Assembly (NCBI RefSeq): GCF_032854445.1
Contig: NC_088300.1
Span: 23,357,608 to 23,421,607, forward strand
Length of the DNA stretch: 64,000 nt
Reading direction: 5' to 3'
Origin: Liolophura sinensis
Taxonomy: Eukaryota; Mollusca; Polyplacophora; Chitonida; Chitonidae
The notes under the pieces were generated by a model that was not told the origin of the DNA, ran no database searches, and saw nothing but the letters and a program-made list of their open reading frames with translations. Numbering within the stretch: the stretch's first letter is position 1; the number at the start of each line of letters is the position of its first letter. Position numbers and translations under genes: made by a program. Shown in pieces: positions 12,222-26,700 of the stretch.

Positions 12222-13049
12222 TTAAGGGTTTAACACCGCCGTAGCGGTGTTTGTTTTAACCGAATACGCGCATTCGAGGGATTTGACGAGGTACGAAACA
12301 AGGTTCAGGGGTATCCAGTTACACAGCAAACGCCAAAACGAAACTGTTAACGTCTATTCTACCCACAACAATGAAGAAAATGAGGCAAAAACGGCACATT
12401 TCATGCAGCTTTTTGCTGCCGTTCACTCTCCCTTCCTCCACAGATGTCATACATTTTAGACTGATGAACGGAGGCTTATTCCACTGCACTTGAACCAGAG
12501 CGTTTACGATTATGCAGAAACACTAATGTAGCTAGCCTATGAGGTCTAATCACGTTACAATAACGGCGAATAAAGTCACACGATTGGCTAGGTTAGGCTG
12601 GCAACACCGGTGTTTCCGTGTAATCGTCTAGATATTTCAAAGCTGTGTATGTATGACGTCATGTCTTATAGTTCAGTGACGTAAGAATGTAAAAGTTTAC
12701 TGTATTACGACATCATACCGCTGAGCTCAGATTGGAACGTCATGAAACATATGTTTCTTTTTCCACGCCATGGCGTCTGGGTGTAAACTATTAAAAATGT
12801 AAAAACAGAAGCAAGGTCTGTAAACTGTGGGAAATAACACTTTCATCACTGATAGTTCACTTTTATATAAATGACAAAAGCAAATCTCAGTAAGCAAACT
12901 CAAATTCTTTTATTTGTATACGTAAACAGTATGAAATGATATTGCTCGGGGAGGTAAACGTTCCGGCGGGTGTGTTGGGTGACAACTCGATGATGTTTGA
13001 AAGGTCATCTCTATTTAATATGTATATTTGCACACGGCCCACAACTAAC
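12222..13049 (+). mobile_element. Non-autonomous element of about 0.8 kb, copy 1
   Basis: The reverse complement of 52525-53236 aligns along this whole stretch. Shared anchors are TTAAGGGTTTAACACCGCC at the left end, GTACGAAACAAGGTTCAG, a TTTTACTGTA stretch followed by a CATCATACCGCTGAG-like segment, CGGGGAGGTAAACGT, and AGGTCATCTCTATTTAATAT near the right end. It contains no coding potential. The left part folds back on itself (much better preserved at 53089-53229). I infer a non-autonomous DNA element; terminal repeats and target duplication are not clear. Confidence 0.7.
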
Positions 13050-14777
13050 AGCGGGATACAATGGTTGATATAAGGAAACAATATTACATGGTTAAATAAC
13101 ATGAATAGAAGTTGAGTGAAAAGTGTGTGATGACCTATAAGAAATATAAAGCATTTTATGGGTTATTCTCTATATCTAGAATATATGTGTTATGTTTAAC
13201 AGCACCACTCAAACAAGATTTAATTAAGAAAAAAAAGAGAAAATTCAATCCAATTTTCACTATTATTTTAAAATAACCCAAATAATTACTTCAGACAAAA
13301 TATCAGCCTCTTCAGGGTACGTCTTGCCGTTCAAATTCTGTACTAAAATTCCAAAGATTTGTAACTTTATAGTAGGGATACGCGTCTTGTATTTACTAAA
13401 AGGAAATAATCTGAGCTATTCATGAATAAATACAGAAAATTTGATTTGATTTGATTAGCGAATATGGGAATGGCCTGATTTCTTGCCCAAAGTCTCCTGT
13501 ATATGATATCTTTGTGGTATCATTGGTACCCTTGCCTATTTACATTATCAAAGAACTTCATTCTTGTTGGGAGCTTGATTTCCGTCAAAACGTCCACATG
13601 AAATGTTCCACTTCCAAATACTGTATACACAGCACACAAAAATAAAGCTGAATCACGTCATATATAACAAGTCTCCAAAAACTCACTTTATACTTTCCAT
13701 AGGACTTTCTAAATGTTGAATCAGCAACAAAACCTATTCATGAAGCTCAGTCGTCGTTTGAAAGTTTCGTTTTTTTTCAGAAATTTTTTCGTTTTGAATG
13801 ATAGGACAATGGGATGACGTCATACCTATTATGATGTCATCAGGCAAATATGTCATCGTATTGTCCTAAATGGTATACATGTACCGGTCAGTCCAAATAC
13901 CCATGATTTTCTACACAAACCAGGGCAGAACTTTAGGGAGAAAGACACATCGAACGTAAAGTAGGGCACGAGCAAAGATAAAGAGCCAAATATTATAACG
14001 TGACATTTGTCGTAGCGACGATTATACAACTGCTTTTATAATGGTGCATTCGCTTAATAGTGACTTATCAATTCACTTCTTTCTTTTTTTTTTCAACATA
14101 ATTTTTGTCATACGTATATCGTAGGCACATATCGTTCACTCTTAATTCAGATTTTTGCCAAGTTTAAATTAAGTAACATGGAAGCAGTCCATACCGCGAT
14201 GTGGAGCTACGTATGTGTACGGCACGTTGTTTGCCCATTTACAAGTGATCCTGGTGGGCAGAGCATGTTTGGAAGCCATGACATCAAGTGTCGATTAATG
14301 CATACCTTGTTGTTTCCGGCGTGAAAAATGTAGCTAGAACTGAAATAAAGTGCAGCTCTACGAAATTTAATTTCCGGTATTTGTTTATGTTTTTGACAAT
14401 TTTATGATTTTTTTTTTCTTTGGGCTGTGTTTTATTACAAGAAAGACGGTTCATTTCCCAGGAGAAATTAGTAAACAATATGGCCTACACATAGCCTAAA
14501 TATATTTGTGTAAAAGATGCCAGTGCATGGTGATTTCGTGCGATTGTTTAGAATGTCCACGTGTTGCTTTATTTATAAACAAGCTGTCAAGAGGACTTAA
14601 GACCTCGTCGTTGATTGGCTGTTCGGATTGCTGTTCATCCAGTCATATGAAATCTGTTTCACAACATACGGAAAGGGGTCCAACAACAACGTGCATGTTG
14701 AAGATGTGATGGTTTAAATGAAATGAAGTGATACTTTTGTTCTTTTGTCATATAAAAGTACAAGAAAACCTTAAAAT
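13050..14777. other. Upstream region of NEMF
   Basis: No coding sequence recognised. A TATA-like TATAAAAG is at 14751-14758, only 20 bases before the NEMF start codon, too close to position a start site upstream of the ATG. A reverse CCAAT motif (GATTGGCTG) lies near 14613. The transcription start and any 5' untranslated exon cannot be fixed from sequence. Confidence 0.35.
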
Positions 14778-17700
14778 ATGAAGACGAGGTTCAGCGCTAT
14801 AGACATTAAGGCCATTGTCAAGGAACTACAAAGGTAAAGCAGTTTAGAAATAAATGAGCAAAGACCATTCTGTTGCAACGTGTGTAGTGGCTACAACAAC
14901 AACAACAAATCCAACACCACAAACGGACATCCCTACCCCCGTCCTCCGTCTAAACTGTGTACATTGTAACCACAATCACATCCAATAAATTATGACCCAG
15001 GAGGCAATACTCCGTGGGTTTTCCCTTGACCTGTGACCGTTATGCTGAACACTGTCGCACATGTGAAATCTGGGTAACTCATTCCCAGGTGAAATGTTCT
15101 TAAGTACGGCGTAAAACTTCAATAAATTAAATAAATCAATACATCAGCCCACATCGCAGCACTGAAAATTATCCAGTTACAATGTACATAGCACTCTGAT
15201 GTGTTTCTTTATATCTTTCGCAGCATACAATCAAGGAGAGGATTTTGGTTTGAGGAATCCATCATCGCCTCTCAAAAAACATGGTGTAGATTTCAAACTC
15301 ATATCTCCTTCCAACTTATGGTAGTCCAACTCACTTCCTCTGTGCATTTAGATGTAATTTTATGTGAATCTCTAATATTAAATACTATCCACACCAATAG
15401 AACTAATTCACTGGCTGCCTTTTGGTCACACTGACTGTTAGAACTTCTGCTGTTCTGAGTATATCACCGTAGCCAGCCACTTTGAAGTGTCATTTTACCT
15501 ACTCCAGAGTTTAAAATGCATCTGAGTTTTGACATTGAAATCCTATAGAAAACTATTATATTTCCACAGCCGCTTGCAAGAACGACTTTGGTCTTCGTAA
15601 TTCAAACCAAAAAGGCATAAAAAAGAACATGTATATTTTATGCAGATGCTGACAGCTCGGAATTTATTGAAATCGGCCTCATCAAGTTTTTAGGTCGCAG
15701 ATGTGAGGTGATTTGTTTGAAAGACCGCAATGGACTCAGTGTTACAATGAATATCAGAATTTTAAAACAGCACTTTGAGTCCATCTAGATGCACCAACCA
15801 CATTAGGTTATGAGAGCCTCGCCCAAACATGTGTGAACTCGTGGTACTCATTGTAAGAATACATCCGTTTGTGTTGAGGCAAAGTTTCATGTTCAGAAGA
15901 TTTCATTGTAAGTGTATTGCACTCATTAACTTAACAATGACTATTTCTTCAACTATGTTTTTTTTTTTTTTTTTTTTGGCAGATTCCTTGGAATGCGAGT
16001 TGCCAATGTGTATGACATTGATAGTAAAACTTACATGGTCAGGCTGGCAAAGTAAGTACACTGAACAACCGTGGCATAATGCTTTATATTTTTATTTATT
16101 TATTCAGTTGGTGTTTTACACCGTAGTCAAGAATATTTTCACTTATATGACAGTGACCAAGTGCTTTATAAGATGCCTGTCTTTGAAATTCAAGCACATG
16201 TGTAGTGCAGGTTGAATCCAGGCTGTAGACAGGCAATTCTTTCATTCCACCACAGCCCATGTGTTCATTTGAGCAGTCTTAGCTTCATTCCTTCCACTTC
16301 TTTTTTAGCAATGTTACATGTTTGCTTTGGGCCATCATTTGTCAAACATAAATCAATGCCAGAGCATCTGTCAGAGCATTGTCGAACAAGTTTTTAATGG
16401 GATGGAATACATGTAGTTGACAGTGACATAGTATACATGCTCATACAAATATTACCTTATATACATGAAAACTTGCCCGGTCCCATCATAATGCTGCCCG
16501 CTGTCGTATAAGTGAAATATTCTTAAGTACGGCGTAATATACCAATGAAATAAATAAATAAAACTTACCTGGCTGGTTTATACATTGTACAATAAACTAT
16601 TATTCATCCAATTCTACTAACTTTTGTGTTTTGTGTTTCCAGGCCTGATCAGAAGGCTGTGGTGCTGATTGAGTCTGGCATTAGACTTCACAGCACTGAG
16701 TTTGACTGGCCAAAGAACCCAGCTCCCTCGGCTTTTTCTATGAAGGTACTGTAAATTGAGTCAGTAATGTTCTCTGTCGACTGTCATGTAGATTATAGTT
16801 GTTTAAACACGTTTCCATCATAAAATTCTGACAGTTAGATGTGATCACAAACTTTTGGTTTAATGATGATAACTGTTATCAAACAAGTGAAATGTTCTTA
16901 ATAGAAAAACTGCATTGTACAACACTGAGCAGCTACATGAATGCAAAAGTATAGCTATACCTCAACCAGTTTCAAAAGTTTCCTTACTGGTTGGAATGTT
17001 GTGTTCACCTTTTTTCAGTATGTAGTTTATGTAAATGTTTCTTGACATTTCCTTTCTTTCACTGATGTACATGTACAAGTAATTTGCTTGTTCTTCATTG
17101 TCAGCTGAGAAAGCATCTGCGTGGGCGTAGGCTGGAGTTAATTCAGCAGCTGGGCGTGGATCGGATTGTGGACCTTCAGTTTGGCTCTGGTGAAGCGGCC
17201 TATCATCTGATAGTAGAGCTCTATGACAGGGTAAGAAAGTGATCTATTGTAAAATCAAACAGTATTAAATAGTGAAGTTTGAACAATTTGAATATAGTTA
17301 GCGTGAAAGCTGAAAGAAAAAGTGTTGTTGGGGTATTCATAAAAATAATGTTCATGACAGATATTTCCGTGATATTATGGTGTTTTTAACATTTTTTGTT
17401 TTGGACAGTTATGTGTGAATAATATGAAATTAGATTGGTTTGGCGGCAAGTTGGAGGATCTATGAACTGACATTTCCTCCACACTTCAATTGGATTTTTG
17501 TCAGATTAGTGAAATATTTTGAGGAAGAAAAGCCCAATTGTTTGATAAAATATATAAAAAAAAAAACACTGTGTGCGTCCTAAAGTTAAGCATTTTTCAA
17601 GTGACACATCTTGCTTGATTCTGATTGTTTCATTCCTGTTAAGTTTTTATTTGGTGAAATTTGATAAATTTCTTTATAACAGAAATACTTAAGCCTTGGC

Positions 17701-20700
17701 ATTAAAAGTGTCATTTTAAGGTTTTTATGTGCTTTTGAAAGTTTATGTTTGGAAATACAGCACTAGCTATGTAACAGTGATAAATCTGGTACATTGTATT
17801 TCTGGGCAGGGTAACCTGGTGTTGACAGACTCGGAGTATACAATACTGAATATACTCCGTGCCAGGACAGATGACAGTAAGGATGTCAAGTTTGCAGTTC
17901 GAGAGACATACCCCATCCACACCACAAAACAGTTTGAGTCACTTACAGAGGAGAGGTATGGTGCTGATTACAGCAACCCCACGTTGCCATGGATACCACA
18001 TTTAAGGAGTGATGGTCCTATAATGTATAAAAACCCTGAACTGATGAGCCAGTATTTGTGACCCCAAGTCCTGCAAGCAGTGATGTACATGTATTTAGTA
18101 CGGGTTTATCACATATGTTGGTGTCAGAATTCATACTTTTCTTTCATGTAGGACTAATTAGTTATTTGATTAGTTTGATTACTGTCTAATATCATACTCA
18201 AGAATTTTCCACTTTAGTATACATGTATGATGACAGTCCCAGAGGTAAACCACCGACCTTTGGCAAGCTACTGACAAACTTTCCCACATGTGCTGGACAG
18301 ATGTGGTAGAAGACAAGTGGTCTTCAACAAGGTTTAGACTTCATGAACAGTAAGCTCAGTTGGTTAGCACACTAGTGCAGCGTAATGGCCCAGGAGCTCC
18401 TCACCAATGCAGTCGCTGTGAGTTCAAGTCCAGCTTCTGCTGGCTTCCTCTCCTGCCATGAGTGGGAAGGTCTTTCAGCAATTTGCCGATCATGAACAGT
18501 AGAAGCAGGGGGACAAAATTCACACCTCGTGTGTCCTAGCAATTGAACAGCAAGCACCTAGTTCTTAACCACAATCACTTTCCTATCATGTAGGAGTGAG
18601 TGAGTGAGTGCTTAGGGTATAACTCAATTATTTAGGACTATGAACGTGTGGTGAGACAATAAGAGCAGTTAGAGTTGTGTCTGTGTACATGTAATAGTTA
18701 TGGGAATTATTCAGTTACACATGAAGATGGCTGCACATTAGCACAGGTATATCATGTGCAGCGAAGCATGTACATCTGAAGACAAGCCTATAACACTGAG
18801 ATAGATATGTGTCCCATGTGTTGTATTCACTATTCATAATTTTAGTGCCAATTTCATAAAATTAGAAACCAAATTTACTTTGTCTTATCACATTAAAATG
18901 TTACAGCTGATTAAAACCAAAAAAAAACCCAAAAAACAAAAAGGAGTAAGTGATGGGTGTGCTAATTTTTACACTATAGGATTCAAAGTTGATTTAGCCT
19001 GCCCTACAGTTTTTTTTTACTGTAAGTTTGTCAAGAACATTATAAACAAATATTGTTGCTTTGCTTTCTTCAATCCTCAGCAGCTACATGCCCTGTTATC
19101 CCCATTCTTCAAGACTTAATATAATATGAAGAAGTGAAGTGAAACGAAAATAAATTGTCCCTCCTTTTAATACTATAGATTCTCAATCTGTTTTTCATCT
19201 ATGCAAAAATAGTACTAAGGTTGTTTAATTCAGCATATATTTTGATAAGTCCGCAGAGCCCAGAATAAAATTTTTTCAGGCTCTACATTTAATGATTTGG
19301 AGATGTATGCTCAGGTTTACATGTTGAAACAATTACTGTGAGGTATTGAAGTATAAATTTGGATGTCTTAAATGCAATAAAATGTACCTGAACCTGGAAA
19401 TACATGTACTGACCAGACCAGAGATAGACTGATGCAGGTATGGTCAGATTTGACACGGTGTGCATGCATGTATCTTTACCCAACCTGCAAATCTATTCTG
19501 ACAGACTGAGACAGATTTTATTATCTGCTAAGGATGGAGATCCCCTCAAGAAGGTGCTCATGCCACAGTTAGGTGAGTTGCAACACTTGGTCTTGATGTC
19601 AGGGCATAAATTGTGATTCATATTTTTCATATTTCAAATTTTTGACATTATAATATTATAAATGAATTTGATTTTGTTATAGTGACAGTTGAAGTAATAT
19701 CCACTGTGCCCAAATCGATATAATCATACAAAACAAACATCATTTGAAAAAAAATCATTTAAGTAACAACTCGATTCTTTCTTTTTATTCCAGAATTTGG
19801 TCCTGCTCTGCTGGACCATTGTTTACGGGAAGGCGGTTTTGTCGATTTAGTGAAAATGGGAAAATCGTTCGACATAGAAACAGGTATTTACATAAGGGCC
19901 CCTTAAGAAAATCTTCTCACTGTGCTTTTCAGTTTGCCCTCCTATTACGGAAAGATTGTTTGTACAACATACAAAACCTAAGCACAGATATACACCTACA
20001 TTCACTGTGCTTTTGGCCTTCAGGCTGGTTTCATGAAGCATACTTAGCGTTAAGTAGCCCTTGGCTAAGTGCACTTTATATCTCTACGTCGTCATGGTAG
20101 TTAAGGGTAAACTCAAGGTAAACTTGAAGTGAGCTTCATGAAACTGGCCCTTGGTGATTTAAAAGTGTTAGCAATGCTTGTTTGCCTGTTTGCACGGTCA
20201 AATGTTTGTTGAAGACCACTTGTCTTTCAGCAAAATGATGTACATATCAGTATGTCAGATGTAGAAAGTAGATGGTTTACCCCAGACAGTAGATGGTTTA
20301 CCCCAGACAGTTGATGGTTTACCCCAGAAAGTAGATGGTTTACCCCAGAAAGTGGATGGTTTACCACAGAAAGTAGATGGTTTACCACAGATGCATCAGT
20401 TTCTTTCACTCGGTCATCTGACAGTCTTTTAAATGAAAATTTGTATTTAAACAGCAATTAGATAAATATTAAATTCATGGTGTCATGAACTTGAACCTGA
20501 TTTGTGATGATTTTGTCTGAAACATTTCTCCTGTAAAGTGGTTGGAAGTGCCCTGAATGAGTGAAACTTTAGTCTTCTTGTCTTTGTATCAATGTTCTGG
20601 TCACCTTTTTTCCAGTCATTGTAGTTTCTGTGATCCAGTTTATGTGTTCAGACTATTGCAGCTTTTTTTTTTTTTGCATGCTTTTTCAGACTTTGAGAAG

Positions 20701-23700
20701 TTGTTTACATGTCTGTCACAAGGAGAAACTCTACTCAACAACATTTCACAACCTTCCTCATCATCAAAAGTAAGTCTGCAAAACTTTAAAAATGAAGTAA
20801 GATACAGTGATAGATTTGTGTTGTGCATATTTTTCTCTTTGTCCTGTTTGATATACATGTATCTACAAAAAATGTCCATGGTTAAAGGTTTCTCGTTAAG
20901 TAATGTTTGTATAAACACATATAAGTAATTAATCTTTGTGCTTAGTTTGTTATCACACTTCTTTTTGTTTGATTTTCAGGGTTATATTATCCAGAAATGT
21001 GAAAAAAGGCCAAATGTGGCTGAGGGGGAATCAGGAGAATTATTAACGTAAGTTTGAAGTCTTTTTGTTATTATACCTCAGATATGTGTAGGAACTGTAG
21101 GATTTCTTTTGGGTAAAATATTGCTCCTTTCATATAGACATTATGTGGATAGTTTTGCCCAGGGAAAAATATCTACTGACATGTTACTGTGTGAACAGAG
21201 CACTATATCGGTACATCTTATTACATGTACGTTTAATTCCATCATTATTTTAAAACATGACCATCTTTCTTATATGTTTGAATCTGAGAGGATTTGACCA
21301 CATGGTTAAGAATGAATGCTTGGGGTTAAATGTCGCACTTAACAGCTTTCATGCGCTCCCGCCAACAGATGGAGCGTAATATGTTATGGCGGTTTTGTCC
21401 GTCTGTCCATCTGTCAGTATTCGTGTCTGAGATACAACTCCAACAGTTTTACAAATGGAGTTTTAATTTTTGCTGAATGCATAGATACACAGATGACGAT
21501 GTGTGGCGACTCACATATGTCCGTTTTCGCAGTTGTCATGGTCACCAGATAGCCATATTCTTTATATATACTATATAACTAGATATAATTTCTTGTCCGG
21601 GCTATAACTCCAACAGTTTTCTCACATAGAGTTTTAATTTGTGGTGGACACATTTGTCCTCTTGTATGTCTTGTGAGGTTGTCGTGGTTATCACATAACT
21701 ATCATCAACACCCATGAAGATTCCCCTCATGGGTTACACTCACCACAATGCTGCTGGTATTCTTTTGCACATTTCAAACAAATGCATTTGTTGGGGCATA
21801 TGTTGTGTTCACCTGAACTCTTGTCATATGGGGTCATATGACGACGGGGAGTCATTGGGTGTGTGTACATATACTGTGTCTTCTTGTGGCAAGGCCAGTC
21901 CATGACACCAAATGCTGCCGCCACATAAATATTATGCAGAAGACGCCAGACATAACACCCCATCAAGTCACATTACACTGACACTGGGCCAACCTGTCCT
22001 ATTTGCTTGGTCTGACGTCTCAGTGCTGAGCGCCAAGCGAGGCAGCAACAAGTACCATTCTTAAGTCTTGACCTAAGCTTGTTAAGATGCTCATCACTAG
22101 GTCACATGAGACGTGGGGTTTACTAAACTCACTATATGCAATATCAGCCTTGGACAAGGTGAGGGAATTTTCAAGGTATCCATTCCCTGGAGGTCACGCC
22201 TTCCAATCCAGCTCTCAATGCTGTGGCTGCTGCTTTAAGTCGGGAGCTTTGAAGCAGACTTGGTGAAGAGCCGTGGTTTACACCTAAGGCTGAGGTTTCT
22301 TGATTATTGGGTTAAAAACAGCAATAAAATAAATTGCATACCAACTAATTGTAAATAATGTAAACCTGATCAGTATTGTGATGAATGTCTGTGATATTGC
22401 TGTTTATGACTTCAGGAACATAATTTTGCTCAAAATCGAGATTATAGTTATACTTCCTTGCAGTCATTTGTTGAGTTTTTGTGTTCAGTGTTGTGGTATT
22501 ATTAATTATTATGGACTTATCTTTATTTACAGGTATGACGAATTTCATCCATACCTGTATAAGCAACATGCAGAAAAACACTACAAGGAATTTGAAAGTT
22601 TTGATAAGGTATTGTTGAAAACTCACTTATATTCAATATTTTGTACACTTTGTACAAGTAAAAGAATACAAAGATTTTGGTGCCCTTAGCAAGGGAAAAT
22701 ATTATGTGAAAACAAAAATGTAAATGATAGATGTAAATTTTTGATTGAAAGTCAGCTGTACATCTGCCATTTTATAATTAGTCTTACGTGTGTTGAATAA
22801 TAACATTTTGAATTAACATACTCACTTTTAGCCCAGTCGAAAAGTGTGTTGATAAATTTATTGTTTTCTTTTATTCTTACTCTTTCACACAAATAGAGTA
22901 ATTGTTTCACTTAAACCAGCAGAACTGAAAACTGTGTCCAGGTTTATGTATAATACCGACCGCCTCATCAACAGAGTAATGTTCACATAGTGCATGTCAG
23001 GTGTAAACAGAAAATTCTCTTTTGTTCAGGCAGTGGATGAATACTTCTCAAAACTGGAAGGCCAGAGACTGGATATGAAAGCCCTTCAGCAGGTGAGAAA
23101 GTCAGGTGTTCAATCCTTTGTTCATATAAATTCTTGCCTTGACAAAGTTGTAATTGTGAACAAGATGTTCATGTACATACAAACAGATGAATGAAATTAA
23201 CAAATTCGGCTTTTGAAAAAACCTTACGAAATCATTGATTTGAGAATTTAACTGTAAATCTTTTAAAACATTTGCTTGTGAAAAGACTGTCAGTTGTTTG
23301 TAATATGAAGATTTGTCAGCCTACAAAGCTCAGTTTCTAGTAGATAATGAAGTAATGCAATACTTCAAAACTTTGTGTGTTCTGAAATCTTTAATTGTTA
23401 CTTTCATCATTAGGAAAAATCTGCTCTGAAAAAGCTGGAAAATGTTCGTAAAGATCACGAAAAGAGATTGGATCAGTTACAAAAAGAACAGGTCAGTATA
23501 AACAAGTGTACTGTTACTTGTAGGCATTAAGAGTTAATTTATTTATTTATCTGATTGGTGTTTCATGCTGTACTCAAGAATATTTCAATTATACCACGGC
23601 GGCCAGGATTATGGTGGGAGGAAACTGGGCAGAGCCCAGTGAAAACCTATGACCATCCGCAGATTGCTGGAAAACATTCCCATGTACACCTGGAGAGGCA

Positions 23701-26700
23701 GCATGAATTGGACTTGAACTCACAGTGACCGCATTAGTGAGAGGTTTGTTTGTCATTGCGCCATGCTGGCGTGTTAACCACCTCAGCCATGGAGGCCCCA
23801 ATTAAGAGTAAATCCATATGTTAAAATTTTGTCTGTAGATCTTTCAATAAACCTTGTGGATTTTTGCAGAACTCTGTCTGGTTTCCACACACCATAATGC
23901 TGAGAGCCATCATATAAGTAACATATTCCTGAGTACTGCATAAAAGAGAAATCACATAAATAAATATCTGTGTATAGAGAAACATAATGAAAAGAATATC
24001 TGTTGGGTAGAACTTTACATATAACTTTGCCCTCATGCCAAGACAAGTTTTATTGATATACCTTTTGTCTGATTAATGCTTTCTAAAGTGTATAACAAAA
24101 AGCATATGAGATCAATGTATTTAACAAACTAGGATCTTCCTGAGTAAAAATGTGAAGTGTGCAAGATGATTGGTAAATTCTGTGTACAAGTGTTGTTGTG
24201 GTGAAATGTTGATCACAGACACACATCACTATGGTAACAGTGAAGGTTATTAGACATCCAGATTAAGAACTAAAATAGAAAGTTGTCAGACTTGTCTACT
24301 GGAAAATAGTATATTTAACACTGTTGCGCTGATACCCTATCACCTTCCACATGGCCTCAGAAGCTCTTGTACACTATCTCTATTGTCATCGCAATGTCAG
24401 TGTTAAATAAACTATTTTCCAGTAGACCAGTCTTACAATTTTCCATTTTACATATCAGTATTATTTTGTTGAAAATACTTTGTTTGAAATTGTCATCATT
24501 GTGTTTTTTTTTTTTTTTCAGGAAGTTGATTTCTTGAAAGGCCAGTTGGTTGAGATGAATTTAGAAATGGTAAAGTATAAATGAATGAAAAAATAAATAT
24601 GTAAAAATAATGTAAGCACTGAATTTTTTAATACACAAATATGCCAAGTACCATAAAGCTGACTTTAATGTAGTGCAGACTCATGACTCATCTTCCACAA
24701 ATCAGTTTGTAAGTTTTGTATTAGCATTTGCTCTTACATGCATTTGTCCTATGTCGTCATGATCACATTCATCAGTGTTTAAGTTATGAGAAATGTGATA
24801 TACAGTGGTTTATGAAAGCAGCCCTAGAATATTTTGCTGTTCAAAATTTGTGACTGTTCATTGAAGTTTTATTTTAAGTCAGAGTAGGGCTAAAATCTAT
24901 CAGGAATAAGGTCATTTATTAGGACTGCCCTCATGCGACATTAACTTATCTTATGGAACAGAGATACACAGGAATACATACTGGTAGACTTCACAGAAAG
25001 TGTTGTATAGATGAAATTAGAAAGCCTAAAATATCGTTAACAATACTGCTTTAGTAGGTATATTTCATTGCTTAATACACTATACTCTAATTCTTCACTC
25101 TTTTCAACAGCCTCTGTAACCAACATTTTGAAACATCCTGAGAGAACTATGGGGTGTAGAGAAATAACCCGCAGAGCTTTATTGAAGCTTGCATTTTCAG
25201 TGACACAAGCAAATCATTTTTAGTGTCATTTTCATACTAATTGTTTGTATTCCAATTGTATAAATTCCAATGGAGACTCTCCCTTAGTAGTTGAAAAGGT
25301 TGAAGATTTAGAGTAACCGATTTTTCTCTTGTGTGGAGAAGAGGAATATTGTATTTAATGTTTAATGGGGGACAGAATCTTCACAAATTGGCTGGCATGA
25401 GAGATGGACATGTCTAGATTAATCTGATTTTTAGGTATGGTAGATTTATTCAAGCATTGCTGAAGCTGAAGGCATAAACCTAGGACACCTGACCTCCTCT
25501 GTTAGCCAATCAGCATCGATTCTGTGTCTCTTTAATATGTTGAATTTCCCTCATATGATACCTCCGAAATTGATACATTATTTGTCTCCCTTCTAAAATC
25601 AGTTGTAGTTATCAAATTAATGCCTTATGTAAGATTCAGACAATAAATGAAGGTTTGGTGTTGTTGTATTAAGGTAGACCGTGCAATTCTGATTGTGCGG
25701 AGTGCACTGGCCAATCAGATTGACTGGACAGAGATCCACGAGTTAGTGAAGGAGGCACAGTTACAGGGCGACCCTGTGGCCGGGGCTATCAAATCCCTCA
25801 AGCTGGACACCAATCACATGACCATGCTTCTCAGGTCAGTTTTATATGGTGCACAATGTCCCAGTTACCATGGCAATGTATCTCGTCACTGTGATTTCAG
25901 CTAGGCATACAGATCTGTCTGTAGTAAAAGATTTCCAGGTTGTTATAAGGTAAGCATCTAAGATGTGCTCATTTTACAAATGGGCTAGCCTTGTCTGTGT
26001 GGGAAAGATCAGACAATTTCTAAGAAGTGCTTAATGTTTGCTTGACTAGAAATAACTGTTCGAAGGCAAGAGAGTGGGTCACTTGGGGTTAGTCTGGTCA
26101 TGTTTAAGGTGTTAACATTGGCAGATCTATTTTTTCATTTAGTTTAGTGCAAGCAAACAGGTCTAGTACTGATTGGCGGACAAAAAAAGTCAGTTCATCA
26201 CTGCTACATTGGTGAATGTTGATTATTTTGTGATCTCTTGTCATTGTATGATATATAGTTACATTAGTATATATATCGGGTGTTGTTGGTTTTCACGTAT
26301 GTGGGAAGGCCTGTCAGCAACCTGCGGATGGTCGTGGGTTTTCCCCGGGCTCTGCTCGGTTTCCTCCCACCATAATGCTGGCCGCCGTCGTATAAGTGAA
26401 ATATTCTTGAGTATGGCGTAAAACACCAATCAAATAAATAAATAAATTGTTGGTTTTCAGCGATCCATACACAGGTAGTGACATGGAAGATGAAGACACA
26501 GTTCGACCAATGAGAGTGGATATTGACCTTAGTCTGAGTGCATATGCTAATTCTAGAAAGTAAGTATGCTGATCTGATGTCCTAATTTTGAACACTTTCA
26601 TGTACTCTAGAAACTCTGAATTTATAAAAGTAAATACATGCAATGTCTAAGTATAGCTATTGTTAGCTTGATATTAAATGCACTGTGGACTAGGGCTGTA

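Noticed and set aside
14751-14758. TATA box of NEMF
   Set aside because: TATAAAAG is only 20 bases before the start codon, so initiation ~30 bases downstream would lie after the ATG.
20227-20457. Minus-strand open frame with a regular LLSGVNH-type repeat
   Set aside because: It is the translation of the 21-bp minisatellite. The period is divisible by three, so any frame stays open; no other coding evidence.
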